Shown: positions 42,039-51,864 of the stretch, piece after piece
Layout of the letters: each line of letters begins with the position of its first letter
How positions within the stretch are numbered: the stretch's first letter is position 1
Assembly: GCF_009363615.1 (NCBI RefSeq)
Contig: NZ_CP045385.1
Span: forward strand, 248,001-312,000
DNA from: Ruegeria sp. THAF33
Lineage (GTDB): Bacteria; Pseudomonadota; Alphaproteobacteria; Rhodobacterales; Rhodobacteraceae
DNA length: 64,000 nt
Direction of reading: 5' to 3'
Position numbers and translations under genes: made by a program
The notes under the pieces: generated by a model
What the model saw: only the letters and a program-made list of their open reading frames with translations
What the model was told of the DNA's origin: nothing
Databases searched by the model: none

Positions 42039-44078
42039 TTACCGAAGTTCGGCCTCGGTGTTGCCGCCATCCACCGTCACGACATGACCGGTGGTGCGTT
42101 CCATCAGCGCCAGCGCAACAAAGGCGTCCGCGACATGCTTCGCCTCGACTTCGCGGCCCAGCAGGTTGCCTGACATATAGGTCTCCTCGGAAACGCCACG
42201 TGCGGCAGCGCGTTCCTGAATGAACCCATCCGTCAGCAGGCCAGACCGAATTCGGTCTGCATTCACCCCATTCACACGGATCCCATATTCAGCCAATTCA
42301 AGTGTCAACTGGCGCAACAGGAACAGGGTGGCGGCTTTTGGCGTGCCATAGGCCCCCATGTTCCGGCCCGGGTTGATCGCCTGTTTGGAGATATTGAACA
42401 GGATCTGACCGCCGCGGCCCTGAGCTTGCATCACTCGCGCAGCCTGTGTCGCAAACGCCTTGTGCGCGAAGAAATTCAGTTCAAAAGCCGCGCGGAATTC
42501 GTCGTCACCAAGATCCAGCAAAGCGCCCGAAGTCGCCGAACCGGCATTCGATACCATTACATCGATCCCACCAAACCGGTGTATCGCCGCCGCAATCGCG
42601 GCATCTGCGGCGCCTCTCTCGGTTACGTCGCAGGCATATGTCGAATGCCATGTGCCAAGTGTCGATTTGGCTTCGGCCAACGCCCGTTCATCCTGGTCCA
42701 CCAGAACGACATTTGCACCGGCGTCAGCAAAGGCCTTGGCGGTGGCCAGACCTATCGCCCCTGCACCGCCGGTCACCATCACAATCCTGCCCTGAAGCGG
42801 AGGTGGTGAGCTTTTGCCCAGCTTCGCCTGTTCCAATGACCAGTATTCACAATCAAAGCGATCTTTTTCATTGATGGGAAAAAAACCGCCCGCGTCTTCG
42901 CCCACTGTTCGAACCCGCAGGTTTTGTTCCGCAAGATCCGCCGCTGCCGAGGCAGCCTTTGCGTTCGGGCCCATTCCCAGGACCCCCACGCCCTCGATCC
43001 AGGCATGTTTGGGGTCTTGGGGCAGCAGTTTCTTGGGTTCGTCGGCCTGCGGCGACTGCCGTTCAAAATACGCCCGATAGTCTTTGGCAAACTCTTCGAC
43101 CTTTGCCTTGATCCGCGCCCGCCCCCCAGACAAATCCGACGCGCGCAATACAAGCGGGCAGCCTTTTGTCCGCAACACGTGATCCGGCGACGCCATGCCC
43201 CGCTGGGCCAATGAATCAATATCCGGACGATCGAAAAACTGCATGACATCCGGCCCGTTGCGGAGGTCAAAAACCGGCATCGGGTCATCCCGTTGGGCCG
43301 CCACTTCGGCGATGACCCCGCGCAGGATCGGCAATGCCTCAAGATTTTCAGCCGGATCGCGACGGCCAATTGTCGTCAGGTCCTTCATTCCGAAATAGGC
43401 AGCAACCTCGTTGGTATGCGCCACGATCCGGTCATAGCTTTCCTGCGCCGTCGCACCGAACGTGAAATGCCCGTGCTGAAGCAGCAGAAGCCCTTCGACA
43501 TTCGGGTTTTCGTCAAATACCTCGGCCGCCTTTTTGGCCAACCCGAAGCCAGGCATGATATAGGGCACAATGCCCAGTCGGTCGCCGAAAATCTCGCGGC
43601 AGACGTCCTCGGCATTTGGCAGATTGGCGAGCACCAGAAAGGGTGTCGCATGCGTATGATCCACATATTTGTGCGGCAGAAATGCATGCAACAGAGTTTC
43701 CACAGAGGGGTTCGGAGAACCCGAATCCAACAGATTGGCGCGCTGAACATTGACCATCTGCGCATCTGACAGATGGTCCAATGCGCGCAGTTTCATCAAA
43801 GGATCAAGCCACACGCCCGGCAGGCCCGGTGCCTCGATGCTGTCCAGATCCCACCCGGATCCCTTGACATGCAGAACGCGCTGCGGATCACCGAACAGAT
43901 CAGGGCGTTCCAGTTTGACCGACGTGTTGCCTCCTCCGTGCATCAGGAGGTCCGGGTTCTGACCGATCAGCCGCGAGGTATAGACACGTTCGCCCAGTTC
44001 CTGATCTGCGGGGTCTGTTCCGGCCCGATCACGCCATTTCCGTGCCTCGTCGGCCCTGTACCAGTTTTCAATCATCAT
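42039..44078 (-). CDS. Bifunctional class II aldolase / short-chain dehydrogenase
   Basis: The 679-residue fusion has residues ~25-400 as a class II (zinc) aldolase: MHGGGNTSVK (46-55), VKGSGWDL, Glu127 in PSVETLLHAFLP, the zinc pair H141-T-H143, and LLLQHGHFTFG with the third His. Residues ~430-675 are a classical SDR with TGGAGAIG, a Ser in FNISKQA, and Tyr-x3-Lys in YGTPK. Such fusions are annotated as rhamnulose-1-phosphate aldolase/lactaldehyde dehydrogenase. Here the partner 75 bases upstream is mtnA, not rhamnose genes. A substrate like 5-deoxyribulose-1-phosphate or methylthioribulose-1-phosphate, cleaved to DHAP plus an aldehyde handled by the SDR, is plausible (inference). Either of two adjacent ATGs can start it. 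Confidence 0.88.
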   Translation of the reverse strand: MMIENWYRADEARKWRDRAGTDPADQELGERVYTSRLIGQNPDLLMHGGGNTSVKLERPDLFGDPQRVLHVKGSGWDLDSIEAPGLPGVWLDPLMKLRALDHLSDAQMVNVQRANLLDSGSPNPSVETLLHAFLPHKYVDHTHATPFLVLANLPNAEDVCREIFGDRLGIVPYIMPGFGLAKKAAEVFDENPNVEGLLLLQHGHFTFGATAQESYDRIVAHTNEVAAYFGMKDLTTIGRRDPAENLEALPILRGVIAEVAAQRDDPMPVFDLRNGPDVMQFFDRPDIDSLAQRGMASPDHVLRTKGCPLVLRASDLSGGRARIKAKVEEFAKDYRAYFERQSPQADEPKKLLPQDPKHAWIEGVGVLGMGPNAKAASAAADLAEQNLRVRTVGEDAGGFFPINEKDRFDCEYWSLEQAKLGKSSPPPLQGRIVMVTGGAGAIGLATAKAFADAGANVVLVDQDERALAEAKSTLGTWHSTYACDVTERGAADAAIAAAIHRFGGIDVMVSNAGSATSGALLDLGDDEFRAAFELNFFAHKAFATQAARVMQAQGRGGQILFNISKQAINPGRNMGAYGTPKAATLFLLRQLTLELAEYGIRVNGVNADRIRSGLLTDGFIQERAAARGVSEETYMSGNLLGREVEAKHVADAFVALALMERTTGHVVTVDGGNTEAELR

Positions 44079-44153
44079 TCATTCTCAGCAAGTTGAGCGG
44101 GTGCATGATCCGCGGGGGCGATTGCACAATTCAGGACTGTGATAAACAAAGTG

Positions 44154-45248
44154 TTAACCAGCCCGTTCGGGAAACAACCGGGCAAGCCCGTCAGCAGACG
44201 CCTCGCTGACGCCGCGCTCGGTGATAAGCCCCGTCACCAGCCGGTTTGGGGTGACATCAAAGGCAGGATTGCCACCTTCCGTGCCATCTGGCGTCACGCG
44301 TACATCCGAGATGTTCCCCTGCCCATCAACCCCCATGACATGGGAGACTTCCCTGGAATCACGTTCTTCGATCGGGATTTCGGCGACTCCGTCGCGAACG
44401 GTCCAGTCAATCGTAGGAGAGGGCAGGGCGACGTAAAATGGCACACCGTTGTCCCGCGCAGCCAAAGCTTTCAGATAGGTCCCGATCTTGTTGCAAACAT
44501 CACCTTGGGCCGTGGTTCGGTCCGTGCCCGTAATCACCAAATCAACCAGGCCGTGCTGCATCAAATGACCGCCGGCATTGTCCACGATGTAACGATGTGG
44601 AATGCCATGTTCGCCCAATTCCCAGGATGTCAGCGCTCCCTGGTTGCGTGGTCTGGTTTCATCCACCCAGACGTGCAAGGGGATGCCCGCGTCATGTGCG
44701 TGATACATCGGGCTTGTGGCCGTGCCCCAATCCACAGTCGCCAGCCATCCCGCATTGCAATGCGTCAGCAACCGAACCGGTTCTCCGGCGGGTTTTCGGG
44801 CCGCGATATCCTTGATCAGTTCCAACCCGTGCCGGCCGATTGCGGCGTTGATCTCGACATCTTCGTCTGCAATCTCTTGCGCCAGCGACCAGGCACGCTC
44901 GGCACGGTCACCCGGAGCAAGCGGCATCAGCGCTTCTCGGCATCTGTCCAATGCCCAGCGCAGGTTGATTGCCGTGGGTCGGGTTGCATGCAAAACGTCA
45001 TACGCGGCATCAAAGGAGGCTTCGGAGCTGTCCCAAGACATCTGCTCGGCAATTCCAAACGCAGCGGTCGCGCCTATCAAGGGTGCGCCCCTGACCCACA
45101 TATCCCGTATCGCAGCTGCAAATTCATCAAGGGTTTTCAGGGTTACGACCCGAAAATCATGCGGCAACCACCTTTGGTCGATGATCCGAACCACGCCTGC
45201 CGGTTTGTCCCACCAAATAGACCGATAATGGGTGCCTTGTACTTTCAT
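44154..45248 (-). CDS. mtnA: S-methyl-5-thioribose-1-phosphate isomerase
   Basis: The 364-residue protein of the MtnA/eIF2B-like isomerase fold has catalytic Cys164 in [11 protein letters not shown] and Asp243 in [21 protein letters not shown]. The start region [10 protein letters not shown] and [16 protein letters not shown] are typical. It isomerises methylthioribose-1-phosphate (and 5-deoxyribose-1-phosphate) to the ribulose form. None of the usual next enzymes (mtnB, C, D) is present; instead a class II aldolase/SDR fusion follows on the same strand. This points to the shorter DHAP-shunt type of salvage. A phosphorylase or kinase to make the substrate is not in the window. Confidence 0.92.
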   Translation of the reverse strand: MKVQGTHYRSIWWDKPAGVVRIIDQRWLPHDFRVVTLKTLDEFAAAIRDMWVRGAPLIGATAAFGIAEQMSWDSSEASFDAAYDVLHATRPTAINLRWALDRCREALMPLAPGDRAERAWSLAQEIADEDVEINAAIGRHGLELIKDIAARKPAGEPVRLLTHCNAGWLATVDWGTATSPMYHAHDAGIPLHVWVDETRPRNQGALTSWELGEHGIPHRYIVDNAGGHLMQHGLVDLVITGTDRTTAQGDVCNKIGTYLKALAARDNGVPFYVALPSPTIDWTVRDGVAEIPIEERDSREVSHVMGVDGQGNISDVRVTPDGTEGGNPAFDVTPNRLVTGLITERGVSEASADGLARLFPERAG

Positions 45249-45369
45249 AACGCAGTCTCCGTGTTCGAAAAGCCTGATCGGAATTCAAGCACAGGGTGCG
45301 TTCTAATGAGGTACTTGTAAACGGGCGTTTCTGAATTCGGGTCAGTATTTGATCTGGAAAAAGGAATGG

Positions 45370-45825
45370 TCATCCCTTTCTGGCGGCACGTATTTCCCGT
45401 TCCAAGGCGTCCAGAAACCGCGAGCGGTCGGCTTTGCCGAAGGGTCGCCCACCGCCGCCGGTTCCCAACGGATTGGCCGCGCGCAGATCGGCCATCAAAT
45501 CACGCATTGCCAGTTGTTGGCCAATATTTGCCGCGGTGAAGGTTTCACCATTCGGGCGTAGCACGCGTGCGCCCGCTTCGACGCATTTTGCGGCCAAAGG
45601 GATGTCGGACGTTATGACGACATCCCCTTCTCCACAGCGTTCGGCAATCCATTTGTCGGCCTCATCGGCGCCTTCGGAAACGACAATGACCTGCACCAGC
45701 GGGTTGGCCGATGGACGAAGCCCGCCATTGGACACCAGCGCCATCGGCACTTTGTGCCGCGTCGCGACCCGTTCGACCTCGGCTTTTACGGGACAGGCAT
45801 CGCCATCGACATACAGCGTCGTCAC
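45370..45825 (-). CDS. YaiI/YqxD family protein (DUF188)
   Basis: The 151-residue protein has the family opening [15 protein letters not shown], then [18 protein letters not shown] and the core [20 protein letters not shown] Gly-rich [22 protein letters not shown] ends it. It is a PIN-like/NYN-like fold with conserved acidic residues, so nuclease activity is suspected, but no function is established. Its start overlaps the sthA stop by 4 bases, making it the last gene of a fghA-sthA-yaiI unit. Confidence 0.92.
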   Translation of the reverse strand: MTTLYVDGDACPVKAEVERVATRHKVPMALVSNGGLRPSANPLVQVIVVSEGADEADKWIAERCGEGDVVITSDIPLAAKCVEAGARVLRPNGETFTAANIGQQLAMRDLMADLRAANPLGTGGGGRPFGKADRSRFLDALEREIRAARKG

Positions 45826-47279
45826 GCCTTCTTTGCCTCTTTCTTTGCCGGTTCCACCGGTTTCTTTTTGACTTTGAATTCCTCGGGTATGGGCATGCGG
45901 TTGAACGCATCCAGGCCCGCGATTTTATACGCTTCAGCAAGTGTCGGGTAGTTGAACGTGTTCTGAACGAAGTAGTCCACCGTACCTTTCAGGTTCAACA
46001 CGGCCTGCGCGATATGAATCAACTCCGTCGCGCCTTCACCAACGATCTGGACACCCAGCACCCTGCGGGTTTTGAGCGAGAACAGCATTTTCAACATGCC
46101 GTGTTCCAGCCCCATGATATGCCCGCGTGACGTCTCGCGGAATCGCGCGACACCGACCTCGTAGGGGATGTTGCGCTCCTGCAATTCTTCTTCCGACATT
46201 CCACAGGTTGATATTTCGGGCACCGAATAGATGCCATAGGGGTACCACGGGCTTTCCGGCAGCGTGGGCGTTTCAAGCGCGTGACAGGCAGCCACACGCC
46301 CCTGCTGCAATGAGGTTGATGCCAGCGACGGATGTCCGATCACATCGCCCGTGGCATAGATATGCGGTACCGCCGTTTGATATGTCTTGCGGTCTACCTT
46401 GATCCGGTTGCGGTGGTCCGTCTCCAGCCCGACGGCATCCAGATTGAGTTTGGACGTCGCCCCCATGCGTCCGGCCGCAAACAGAAGCATTTCAGCGCGA
46501 ACGTGGCGACCGTTTTCAAGGGTCACTTCCACATGTTCACCGGCGTCTTCAATTTTCTCGACAGCCGAGCCCAAACGCAGGTCGACACCGTTTTCCCGGA
46601 TCTGATGGGTAAAGTCGTGGATCAACCGGCTGTCGATGAAATCCAGAAACGTGTCGCGGGGTTCAATCAGCGTCACACGCACGTCCAGGGCTGAAAACAT
46701 CGTGGCATATTCCACGCCAATGACCCCGGCACCGATAACGACCAGCGAGCGCGGAATCTCTGCCATTTCCAGAAATTCGTCACCATCCACCACCGTCTTG
46801 CCGTTGAACGGGACATAATCCGGGCGATAGGTTTTCGTGCCTGTCGCAATCAGGAACTTCGCGGCCGTCACACGCGTTGTTTCCCCGGCATCGGTTGCGA
46901 CCTCTACTTCGTGCGGCCCGACAAATCTGGCCAGACCGTCCAGGGTTTCGACGTGGTTCCGATTGAACTGATGCTCCAACACATCGACTTCATGGTCGAG
47001 GGTCATATGCAGACGGGCTTTCAAGTCTTCTGCCCGGATCTGATCCTTTACCCGGTATGAACGCCCGTAAAAGCTGCGCTCGCGCCAGCCCGACAGGTTC
47101 AGAACCGTTTCGCGCAAGGTCTTGGACGGAATTGTCCCGGTGTGGACAGAGACGCCACCAAAACGGTCTTTGCGGTCGATGACCAGCACACGCCGTTTCA
47201 GTTTGCCTGCCTGAATCGCCGCAGAACGCCCTGAAGGCCCGGACCCTATGATGATCAGGTCATAATCGTAGCTGCTCAT
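45822..47279 (-). CDS. sthA: Soluble pyridine nucleotide transhydrogenase
   Basis: The 485-residue flavoprotein of the dihydrolipoamide-dehydrogenase fold has the FAD motif [10 protein letters not shown] (12-21) and NAD motif [12 protein letters not shown]. The redox-cysteine segment reads [17 protein letters not shown]: both disulfide cysteines are replaced (Ser44, Thr49), which separates SthA from disulfide reductases. The [19 protein letters not shown] and [12 protein letters not shown] blocks agree. It exchanges hydride between NADPH and NAD+. The Lys-rich end ([17 protein letters not shown]) is an odd basic tail. It starts 3 bases after fghA. Confidence 0.94.
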   Translation of the reverse strand: MSSYDYDLIIIGSGPSGRSAAIQAGKLKRRVLVIDRKDRFGGVSVHTGTIPSKTLRETVLNLSGWRERSFYGRSYRVKDQIRAEDLKARLHMTLDHEVDVLEHQFNRNHVETLDGLARFVGPHEVEVATDAGETTRVTAAKFLIATGTKTYRPDYVPFNGKTVVDGDEFLEMAEIPRSLVVIGAGVIGVEYATMFSALDVRVTLIEPRDTFLDFIDSRLIHDFTHQIRENGVDLRLGSAVEKIEDAGEHVEVTLENGRHVRAEMLLFAAGRMGATSKLNLDAVGLETDHRNRIKVDRKTYQTAVPHIYATGDVIGHPSLASTSLQQGRVAACHALETPTLPESPWYPYGIYSVPEISTCGMSEEELQERNIPYEVGVARFRETSRGHIMGLEHGMLKMLFSLKTRRVLGVQIVGEGATELIHIAQAVLNLKGTVDYFVQNTFNYPTLAEAYKIAGLDAFNRMPIPEEFKVKKKPVEPAKKEAKKA

Positions 47280-47282
47280 CCC

Positions 47283-48116
47283 TCAATCTCCGTATAGTGC
47301 CTCGGCATGGAAGATGACGTGATCTTCCATAAACGTGGACACAAAGAAGTACGAATGATCGTAACCCGGCTGGAAGCGATACGTCGCTTGCTGGCGACGT
47401 TCGGCGATGGCTTGCGCCAACGCTTCGGGGCGCAGAAAATCCATGAACTGATCGTTTGCACCGGTGTCGATCAGGATCGGACCGTCGAAGCCGGTTTTCT
47501 TCATCAACAAGGACGCATCGTGTTTTGACCAAAGCGCTTCGTCGTCACCAAGGTAGGCGCTCAGCTGTTTGCGGCCCCAATCCGCTCCGGTCGGGTTCGA
47601 GATCGGCGCAAAGGCTGACACCGAACGGAAGCGTCCGGGCAGGTTCATGGCAAGTGTCAGGGCGCCGTGCCCCCCCATGGAATGGCCCGTTATGGCCTGG
47701 CGTTCGCTGTCGATGGCGAAGTTTTCGAACAGCAGGGCGGGCAGCTCTTCGGCAACATAGTCCCACATCCGAAAATGCGGTGCCCAGGGTTCCTGTGTTG
47801 CGTTCACATAGAACCCCGCGCCCTGACCCAGGTCGTAATCTTCGTGATCTGCGACGCCGTCACCACGCGGTGACGTATCTGGAAACACCACGGCGATCCC
47901 TTGTTCCGCGGCCCACGCCTGAGCCCCGGCTTTGGTCATCGCGTTTTCATGGGTGCAGGTCAATCCCGACAAATACCAAAGAACCGGGACCGGGCCGTCC
48001 TTGGCCTCGGCTGGAAGAAACAGGCCAAAAGTCATGTCACACTTGCACGACGAGGAAGCGTGGCGGTACACGCCCTGCACACCGCCAAAACAGGCATTTT
48101 CCGAAAGGGTTTCCAT
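47283..48116 (-). CDS. fghA: S-formylglutathione hydrolase
   Basis: The 277-residue alpha/beta hydrolase of the esterase D type has the nucleophile Ser146 in TGHSMGGHGALT, acid Asp in LIDTGANDQFM (~222), and His in QPGYDHSYFFV (~255). LSGLTCTHENAMTKAGAQ is the family oxyanion region. It releases formate from S-formylglutathione in glutathione-linked formaldehyde oxidation. The usual partner alcohol dehydrogenase (adhC) is not beside it; it leads a unit with sthA and yaiI. Formate is also a product of the hut route encoded 4 kb further on, though no link is shown. Confidence 0.95.
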   Translation of the reverse strand: METLSENACFGGVQGVYRHASSSCKCDMTFGLFLPAEAKDGPVPVLWYLSGLTCTHENAMTKAGAQAWAAEQGIAVVFPDTSPRGDGVADHEDYDLGQGAGFYVNATQEPWAPHFRMWDYVAEELPALLFENFAIDSERQAITGHSMGGHGALTLAMNLPGRFRSVSAFAPISNPTGADWGRKQLSAYLGDDEALWSKHDASLLMKKTGFDGPILIDTGANDQFMDFLRPEALAQAIAERRQQATYRFQPGYDHSYFFVSTFMEDHVIFHAEALYGD

Positions 48117-48219
48117 CAGGCACCGTCCTTATTTTCGAGTCGCAACATGGCTAACGATCCGCGGACCCGGCGTAAAGTCTGTGCGCCTTCGTTGAGAGTA
48201 TTTTTCGAAAAGGTGAAGG

Positions 48220-49149
48220 TCAGGATGTGCCGGCCCAGGCGATCACCATCGGCACGGTGAGAATACTGACGATTGTGGATAGAAGGATTGCCGCCGACGC
48301 GCGATGCGGGGCAATGCCGTAATGCGCGGCCAGCATGTAAACATTGCCCGCAACAGGCAAAGCAGCGGCAGAGATGGCAACAGTTGCGGGAAAAGTATCA
48401 ATCGGTATCAGCCACAACAGAGCGACCGCAACGCAGGCCGGGTGGATCACCAGTTTGCAGAAGCTCAACCAGGCCGCGATCTGGACACGTTCAGCCGACT
48501 TGTCCGCCAATGATGCGCCAATGGCGAACAATGCACCCGGAGTTGCTGCCCCACCGAGAATGATAAGAAAATCGCCAAGAGGTTCAGGAACAGGCAATTG
48601 CAGCGAGGACCAGATGAGACCGGCCGAGATGGATACGATCATGGGATTGCGGACCAAACCCAGTCCGATCAGCTTGAAGGTGGTCGGGGTCAATCTACCG
48701 TCACGGCCGCCGTTGATCAGGATCACGATCAGGGAAGAGAACACGACCAGATCGACGGTCAGGACCAGCATCACGGGCCCGATCGCAGCCTCGGAGAACA
48801 AAAGGGAAAGCATGGGCAGCCCGAGGAACCCGACATTGCCGATGGCCGCGCACTGAGCCTCGACCGCAGCAGTCGGAATGTCGAGCCCGCGCAGCCAGGC
48901 GATGGCCGACGCCAGAACGTAAACGGTCATGGTTCCCAGCAGATATCCTAGGATGAGCCGGGCATTGAAAATCTCGGCAAAGGGAAGGGTGGCGGCAAAG
49001 CGAAACAGCATCGCCGACAATGCAAAGAAAAAGACGAACTTTGTCAGATATGCCGTGGCTTCAGCCGTGAAGAACCGCGTGCGCCCCGCCCAAAAGCCCA
49101 GGCCGATAATCGCGAAAAACGGAAGGGTGCGCAGAAAGATTTCGACCAT
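48220..49149 (-). CDS. AEC-family transporter (auxin efflux carrier type)
   Basis: The 309-residue membrane protein has about ten segments in two halves. GLVRNPMIVSISAGLIW and PGALFAIGASLADKS at the middle are typical AEC/Mae signatures. Bacterial members carry malonate, malate or similar acids. It is divergent from a TetR gene, with a 16-bp palindrome in the 146 bases between, so the TetR protein may control it. The substrate is unknown. Confidence 0.88.
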   Translation of the reverse strand: MVEIFLRTLPFFAIIGLGFWAGRTRFFTAEATAYLTKFVFFFALSAMLFRFAATLPFAEIFNARLILGYLLGTMTVYVLASAIAWLRGLDIPTAAVEAQCAAIGNVGFLGLPMLSLLFSEAAIGPVMLVLTVDLVVFSSLIVILINGGRDGRLTPTTFKLIGLGLVRNPMIVSISAGLIWSSLQLPVPEPLGDFLIILGGAATPGALFAIGASLADKSAERVQIAAWLSFCKLVIHPACVAVALLWLIPIDTFPATVAISAAALPVAGNVYMLAAHYGIAPHRASAAILLSTIVSILTVPMVIAWAGTS

Positions 49150-49246
49150 GGGCCCAGTCCTAGCACGGTTTGAACGCGCTGCAAGTCCCAGGCATCAAAG
49201 CAAATGCAACCTCCGCTTCGCTGAAATATTCGAGAATCGTTGTATC

Positions 49247-49262
49247 TAAACCGAACGGTTTA
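49247..49262. promoter_or_regulatory. Perfect palindrome, probable TetR operator
   Basis: TAAACCG-AA-CGGTTTA is a perfect inverted repeat with a 2-base spacer. It lies between the divergent AEC transporter and TetR genes, 33 bases before the TetR ATG and 97 bases from the AEC start. ACCGnnCGGT-type sites are common for TetR-family repressors, so autoregulation with control of the transporter is likely. Confidence 0.65.
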
Positions 49263-49295
49263 TAAACTGGCGCGGCTATCGATCGAGGAGAAGAC

Positions 49296-49913
49296 ATGAC
49301 CCAGACCGCCACCATTCTGCGCACCGGCCGGAAATTCGACCAGGTTCTGCGCGGGGCTCGAGAGGTTTTCATGGCGGATGGGTTTGAAGGGGCAAGTGTG
49401 GATGACATTGCCCGCGCGGCTGGCGTGTCAAAAGCAACGCTTTACAGCTATTTCCCGGACAAGCGCCTTTTATTCATGGAAGTGGCCCAGACAGAATGCT
49501 GCCTGATGGCCGAGCGGGTCCTCTCGATGATCGACGAAACCAAGCCTGCCCGCGAAGTGCTTCAGATCACGGCGACGCAATTGACGGCCTTCCTTGTGTC
49601 AGATTTCGCACAGCAGGTTTTCAGGATCTGCGTTGCCGAACGCGACCGGTTTCCCGAGCTTGGTCGTGCGTTCTATGAGGCAGGGCCGCAAAACGGCCAG
49701 CGACAGATGGCCGAGTATCTGGAAAAAGCCGTGGCCAAGGGCGAATTGGCCATTGATGATGTACATATCGCTGCCGAGCAGTTTTCCGAACTGTGCAAAG
49801 TGCGAATCTGGACCCGGGCGGCTTTTGGTATTCAGAACACGTTCACCCAGGAAGAAATAGATCAGGTCGCTGCTCAGGCTGTTGACATGTTTCTTGCCCG
49901 TTACGGGGTCTGA
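49296..49913 (+). CDS. TetR/AcrR-family transcriptional regulator
   Basis: The 205-residue protein has an N-terminal helix-turn-helix at ~18-62 (GASVDDIARAAGVSKATLYSYFPDKRLLF) and a helical ligand domain with conserved FRICVAERDRFPELGRAFYEAGP. The ligand is unknown. It has GAGGAG 8 bases before ATG 49296. It is divergent from the AEC transporter and next to a palindromic operator. Confidence 0.92.
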   Translation: MTQTATILRTGRKFDQVLRGAREVFMADGFEGASVDDIARAAGVSKATLYSYFPDKRLLFMEVAQTECCLMAERVLSMIDETKPAREVLQITATQLTAFLVSDFAQQVFRICVAERDRFPELGRAFYEAGPQNGQRQMAEYLEKAVAKGELAIDDVHIAAEQFSELCKVRIWTRAAFGIQNTFTQEEIDQVAAQAVDMFLARYGV

Positions 49914-50019
49914 CCCACAAAAGTGATGGCCCGCGTCCGGAACAGGGGCGCAGACCATCGCTCACTCACCAAAACACTCGATACACAACAGTTTAAAGCT
50001 GTAAGTCTTGTAAAACCCT

Positions 50020-50304
50020 TTACTCGATGAAAGTTCTGGCCAGACCCTCGCTGACAGGCTGCGCCAGATACGCAATCACCGCGCGTTCGCCTGTGTTGAC
50101 GAACAGGTCTGCGGGCTGGCCGGGGACCAAGTTCAAAGCCGCCCGCCCGACAACGCTCAGTTCGCTGGAACACGAGACTTCTTCGGTCGCCAGATTCTGG
50201 GTGATGACTACGGTCGCGTCGCCGGTGGCCTTGCTGTCCGAGGTCGGCCCGGGCTCTTGCTCCGCGTTCAGGCTGCCGCTCAGGGTGACGGTGAGAATGT
50301 CACC
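50020..50304 (-). pseudogene. Chimeric remnant: CHRD-like segment joined to HlyD C terminus
   Basis: One minus-strand frame reads, first, text like the start of a CHRD domain (ILTVTLSGSLNAEQ ... SKATGDATVVITQNLAT). It then gives a stretch that matches the very end of HlyD-type secretion adaptors (NLVPGQPADLFVNTGERAV, then YLAQPVSEGLARTFIE) and stops at 50020. Neither part is complete and no start codon with a ribosome site precedes them. The fragment abuts a LysR remnant on the opposite strand. It is best seen as rearrangement debris. Confidence 0.55.
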
Positions 50305-50992
50305 CTTGGCCAACCAGATCGAAAAGCTTGAACAGGAATTGGGAACCGGTCTGTTCCTGCGCCTCAACAACGAGGTGCGCCCGACACTGTACGGTGCCCG
50401 TGTGGTTGAACGGGCTGGGCGCCTTTTGAACGATGCGCAGAAAATCCGTGACACCGCGACCGAGTTCCGCGACCCTGAAACAGTTCCTTTGACCGTCGGA
50501 ATGCCTCCGACTTAGGCCCCTTATCTGACCGGGTATCTCTCTGAACCCTCCAGCTCGCTGTTTCCGTGGATGCGGGCCACGCTGGTCGAGGATCTGCCTG
50601 AAAACATGTTGCGTATGGTCGATGATCACTTGCTGGACATGGCGCTTGCGGCGAAGATCAACAGCAGCGCCACTTTGAATTTCACTTCAATCTGGTCGGA
50701 ACCATTGTTTCTGGCCCTTCGAAAAGGGCACCCGCTTTGCACCTTGTCATCCATCATCCCAGAGGATGCTCCGCCGTATGATTTCATCCGGCTTACACAC
50801 TGTTTCGGATACGAACTTGAGGTGAGGCTTCCCAAACAAGATGGATCAAGCCGCATCAGCAAAGGTTTCGACCTGACCACGCTGAGGTTCGAGTCGATCT
50901 GCCGCCATATTTGCCGTTCCGACGATTGTACAATTGTCTCTGCCCTGGCCGCTGAACAAAGAGAACCAAATCTCTGCTGCTTCGGAAGCTGA
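50302..50992 (+). pseudogene. LysR-family regulator remnant with amber stop
   Basis: The plus strand carries one continuous phase from ~50302 to a TGA at 50990-50992, broken only by TAG at 50513-50515. It starts inside the helix-turn-helix (LANQIEKLEQELGTGLFLRL), so ~35 N-terminal residues are gone. The linker helix (YGARVVERAGRLLNDAQKI) and substrate-domain text (LVEDLPENMLRMVDDHLLDM, ISKGFDLTTLRFESICRH) follow. Sequence across the amber codon (VGMPPT*APYLTGYL) continues in frame, so a point mutation made it. The C terminus is also missing. It is non-functional. Confidence 0.75.
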
Positions 50993-51084
50993 GCGGGCAA
51001 AGGTGACTGCCACGACAGTCAGGAAGGTGGGATCGAAGCGATAAGGTTTTGCTCCTATGTCAAAACCTGTTCGGTGCTCTGGCC

Positions 51085-51801
51085 TCAATACGTGGTGCGC
51101 ATCTGGTATCCCTGATGGAAAGTCATGCGCACGAAAGTAACCGGATCGCTGCGAAACCATGTCGTGCGTTCTAGCTGAAACAACGGTGTGCCGGGCGGTA
51201 CCGCCAGAAACTCCTGCAAATGCCCTGTTGCCGGGACGGCAGAGAAGGCAATTTCAGCGTTTGAAAACGGCACCTCGGACAGCAGCCACTCATTCGGCCC
51301 GGTGGTCAGGAAATCTTCGTCGAGAACCTGAGGCACGGTGCTGACGTTGATCCAGCGTTCCTCGAACTGGAATGGACGGTTGTCGGCGTGGTGCATACAT
51401 TGCAGATGGACGACCTGCGCACCTTCCGGGATGTTCAGCTTTGCCTGCAACCACGCGGGGCAATCGATCAGTGTTCGGCTGACCAGAGCATAGCGGTATT
51501 CGGCGTTCATTTCTTCGATGGTCTGCCGAACGACAGTGATCGGCAATTTCGCCTGCTTTACCGGTGTGGTCACGACACGCGTGCCACCTTTGCGTTTGCG
51601 GGTGACAATTCCCTGTTCGGCAAGTTCCCGCAGCGCCCGATTGACCGTTGCCCGCGCAACACCGAATTCGGCTGCCAGTTCCATCTCGGTGGGCAACAGG
51701 CTGCCCTGTGGCCAGACACGGGTTTGAATGCGGTTCACGACTTCGTCCCGAATGTCCTGAAAGCCGAGAGGTTTTTGATCGGTCACGTGGTGTTCATCCA
51801 A
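51085..51801 (-). CDS. hutC: Histidine utilisation repressor, GntR/HutC family
   Basis: The 238-residue protein has an N-terminal winged helix (LLPTEMELAAEFGVARATVNRALRELAEQGIVTRKRKGGTRV cut here only as a description of residues ~35-76) and a UTRA ligand domain. FQFEERWINVSTVPQVLDEDF and QLERTTWFRSDPVTFVRMTFHQG are HutC blocks. It represses hut genes until urocanate binds. It is transcribed toward the LysR debris, 63 bases downstream of hutF on the same strand, and may share a promoter or have its own in that gap. Confidence 0.93.
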   Translation of the reverse strand: MDEHHVTDQKPLGFQDIRDEVVNRIQTRVWPQGSLLPTEMELAAEFGVARATVNRALRELAEQGIVTRKRKGGTRVVTTPVKQAKLPITVVRQTIEEMNAEYRYALVSRTLIDCPAWLQAKLNIPEGAQVVHLQCMHHADNRPFQFEERWINVSTVPQVLDEDFLTTGPNEWLLSEVPFSNAEIAFSAVPATGHLQEFLAVPPGTPLFQLERTTWFRSDPVTFVRMTFHQGYQMRTTY

Positions 51802-51864
51802 TTAGGTACAAACATATTGCTATTATGAGGCCATTTTTGTCAGCCCGTAAAGGCGGCAGCAAGC

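Noticed and set aside
45822..47279. Dihydrolipoamide dehydrogenase or mercuric/glutathione reductase
   Set aside because: The redox cysteine pair is replaced by Ser and Thr in the [13 protein letters not shown] segment, as in SthA.
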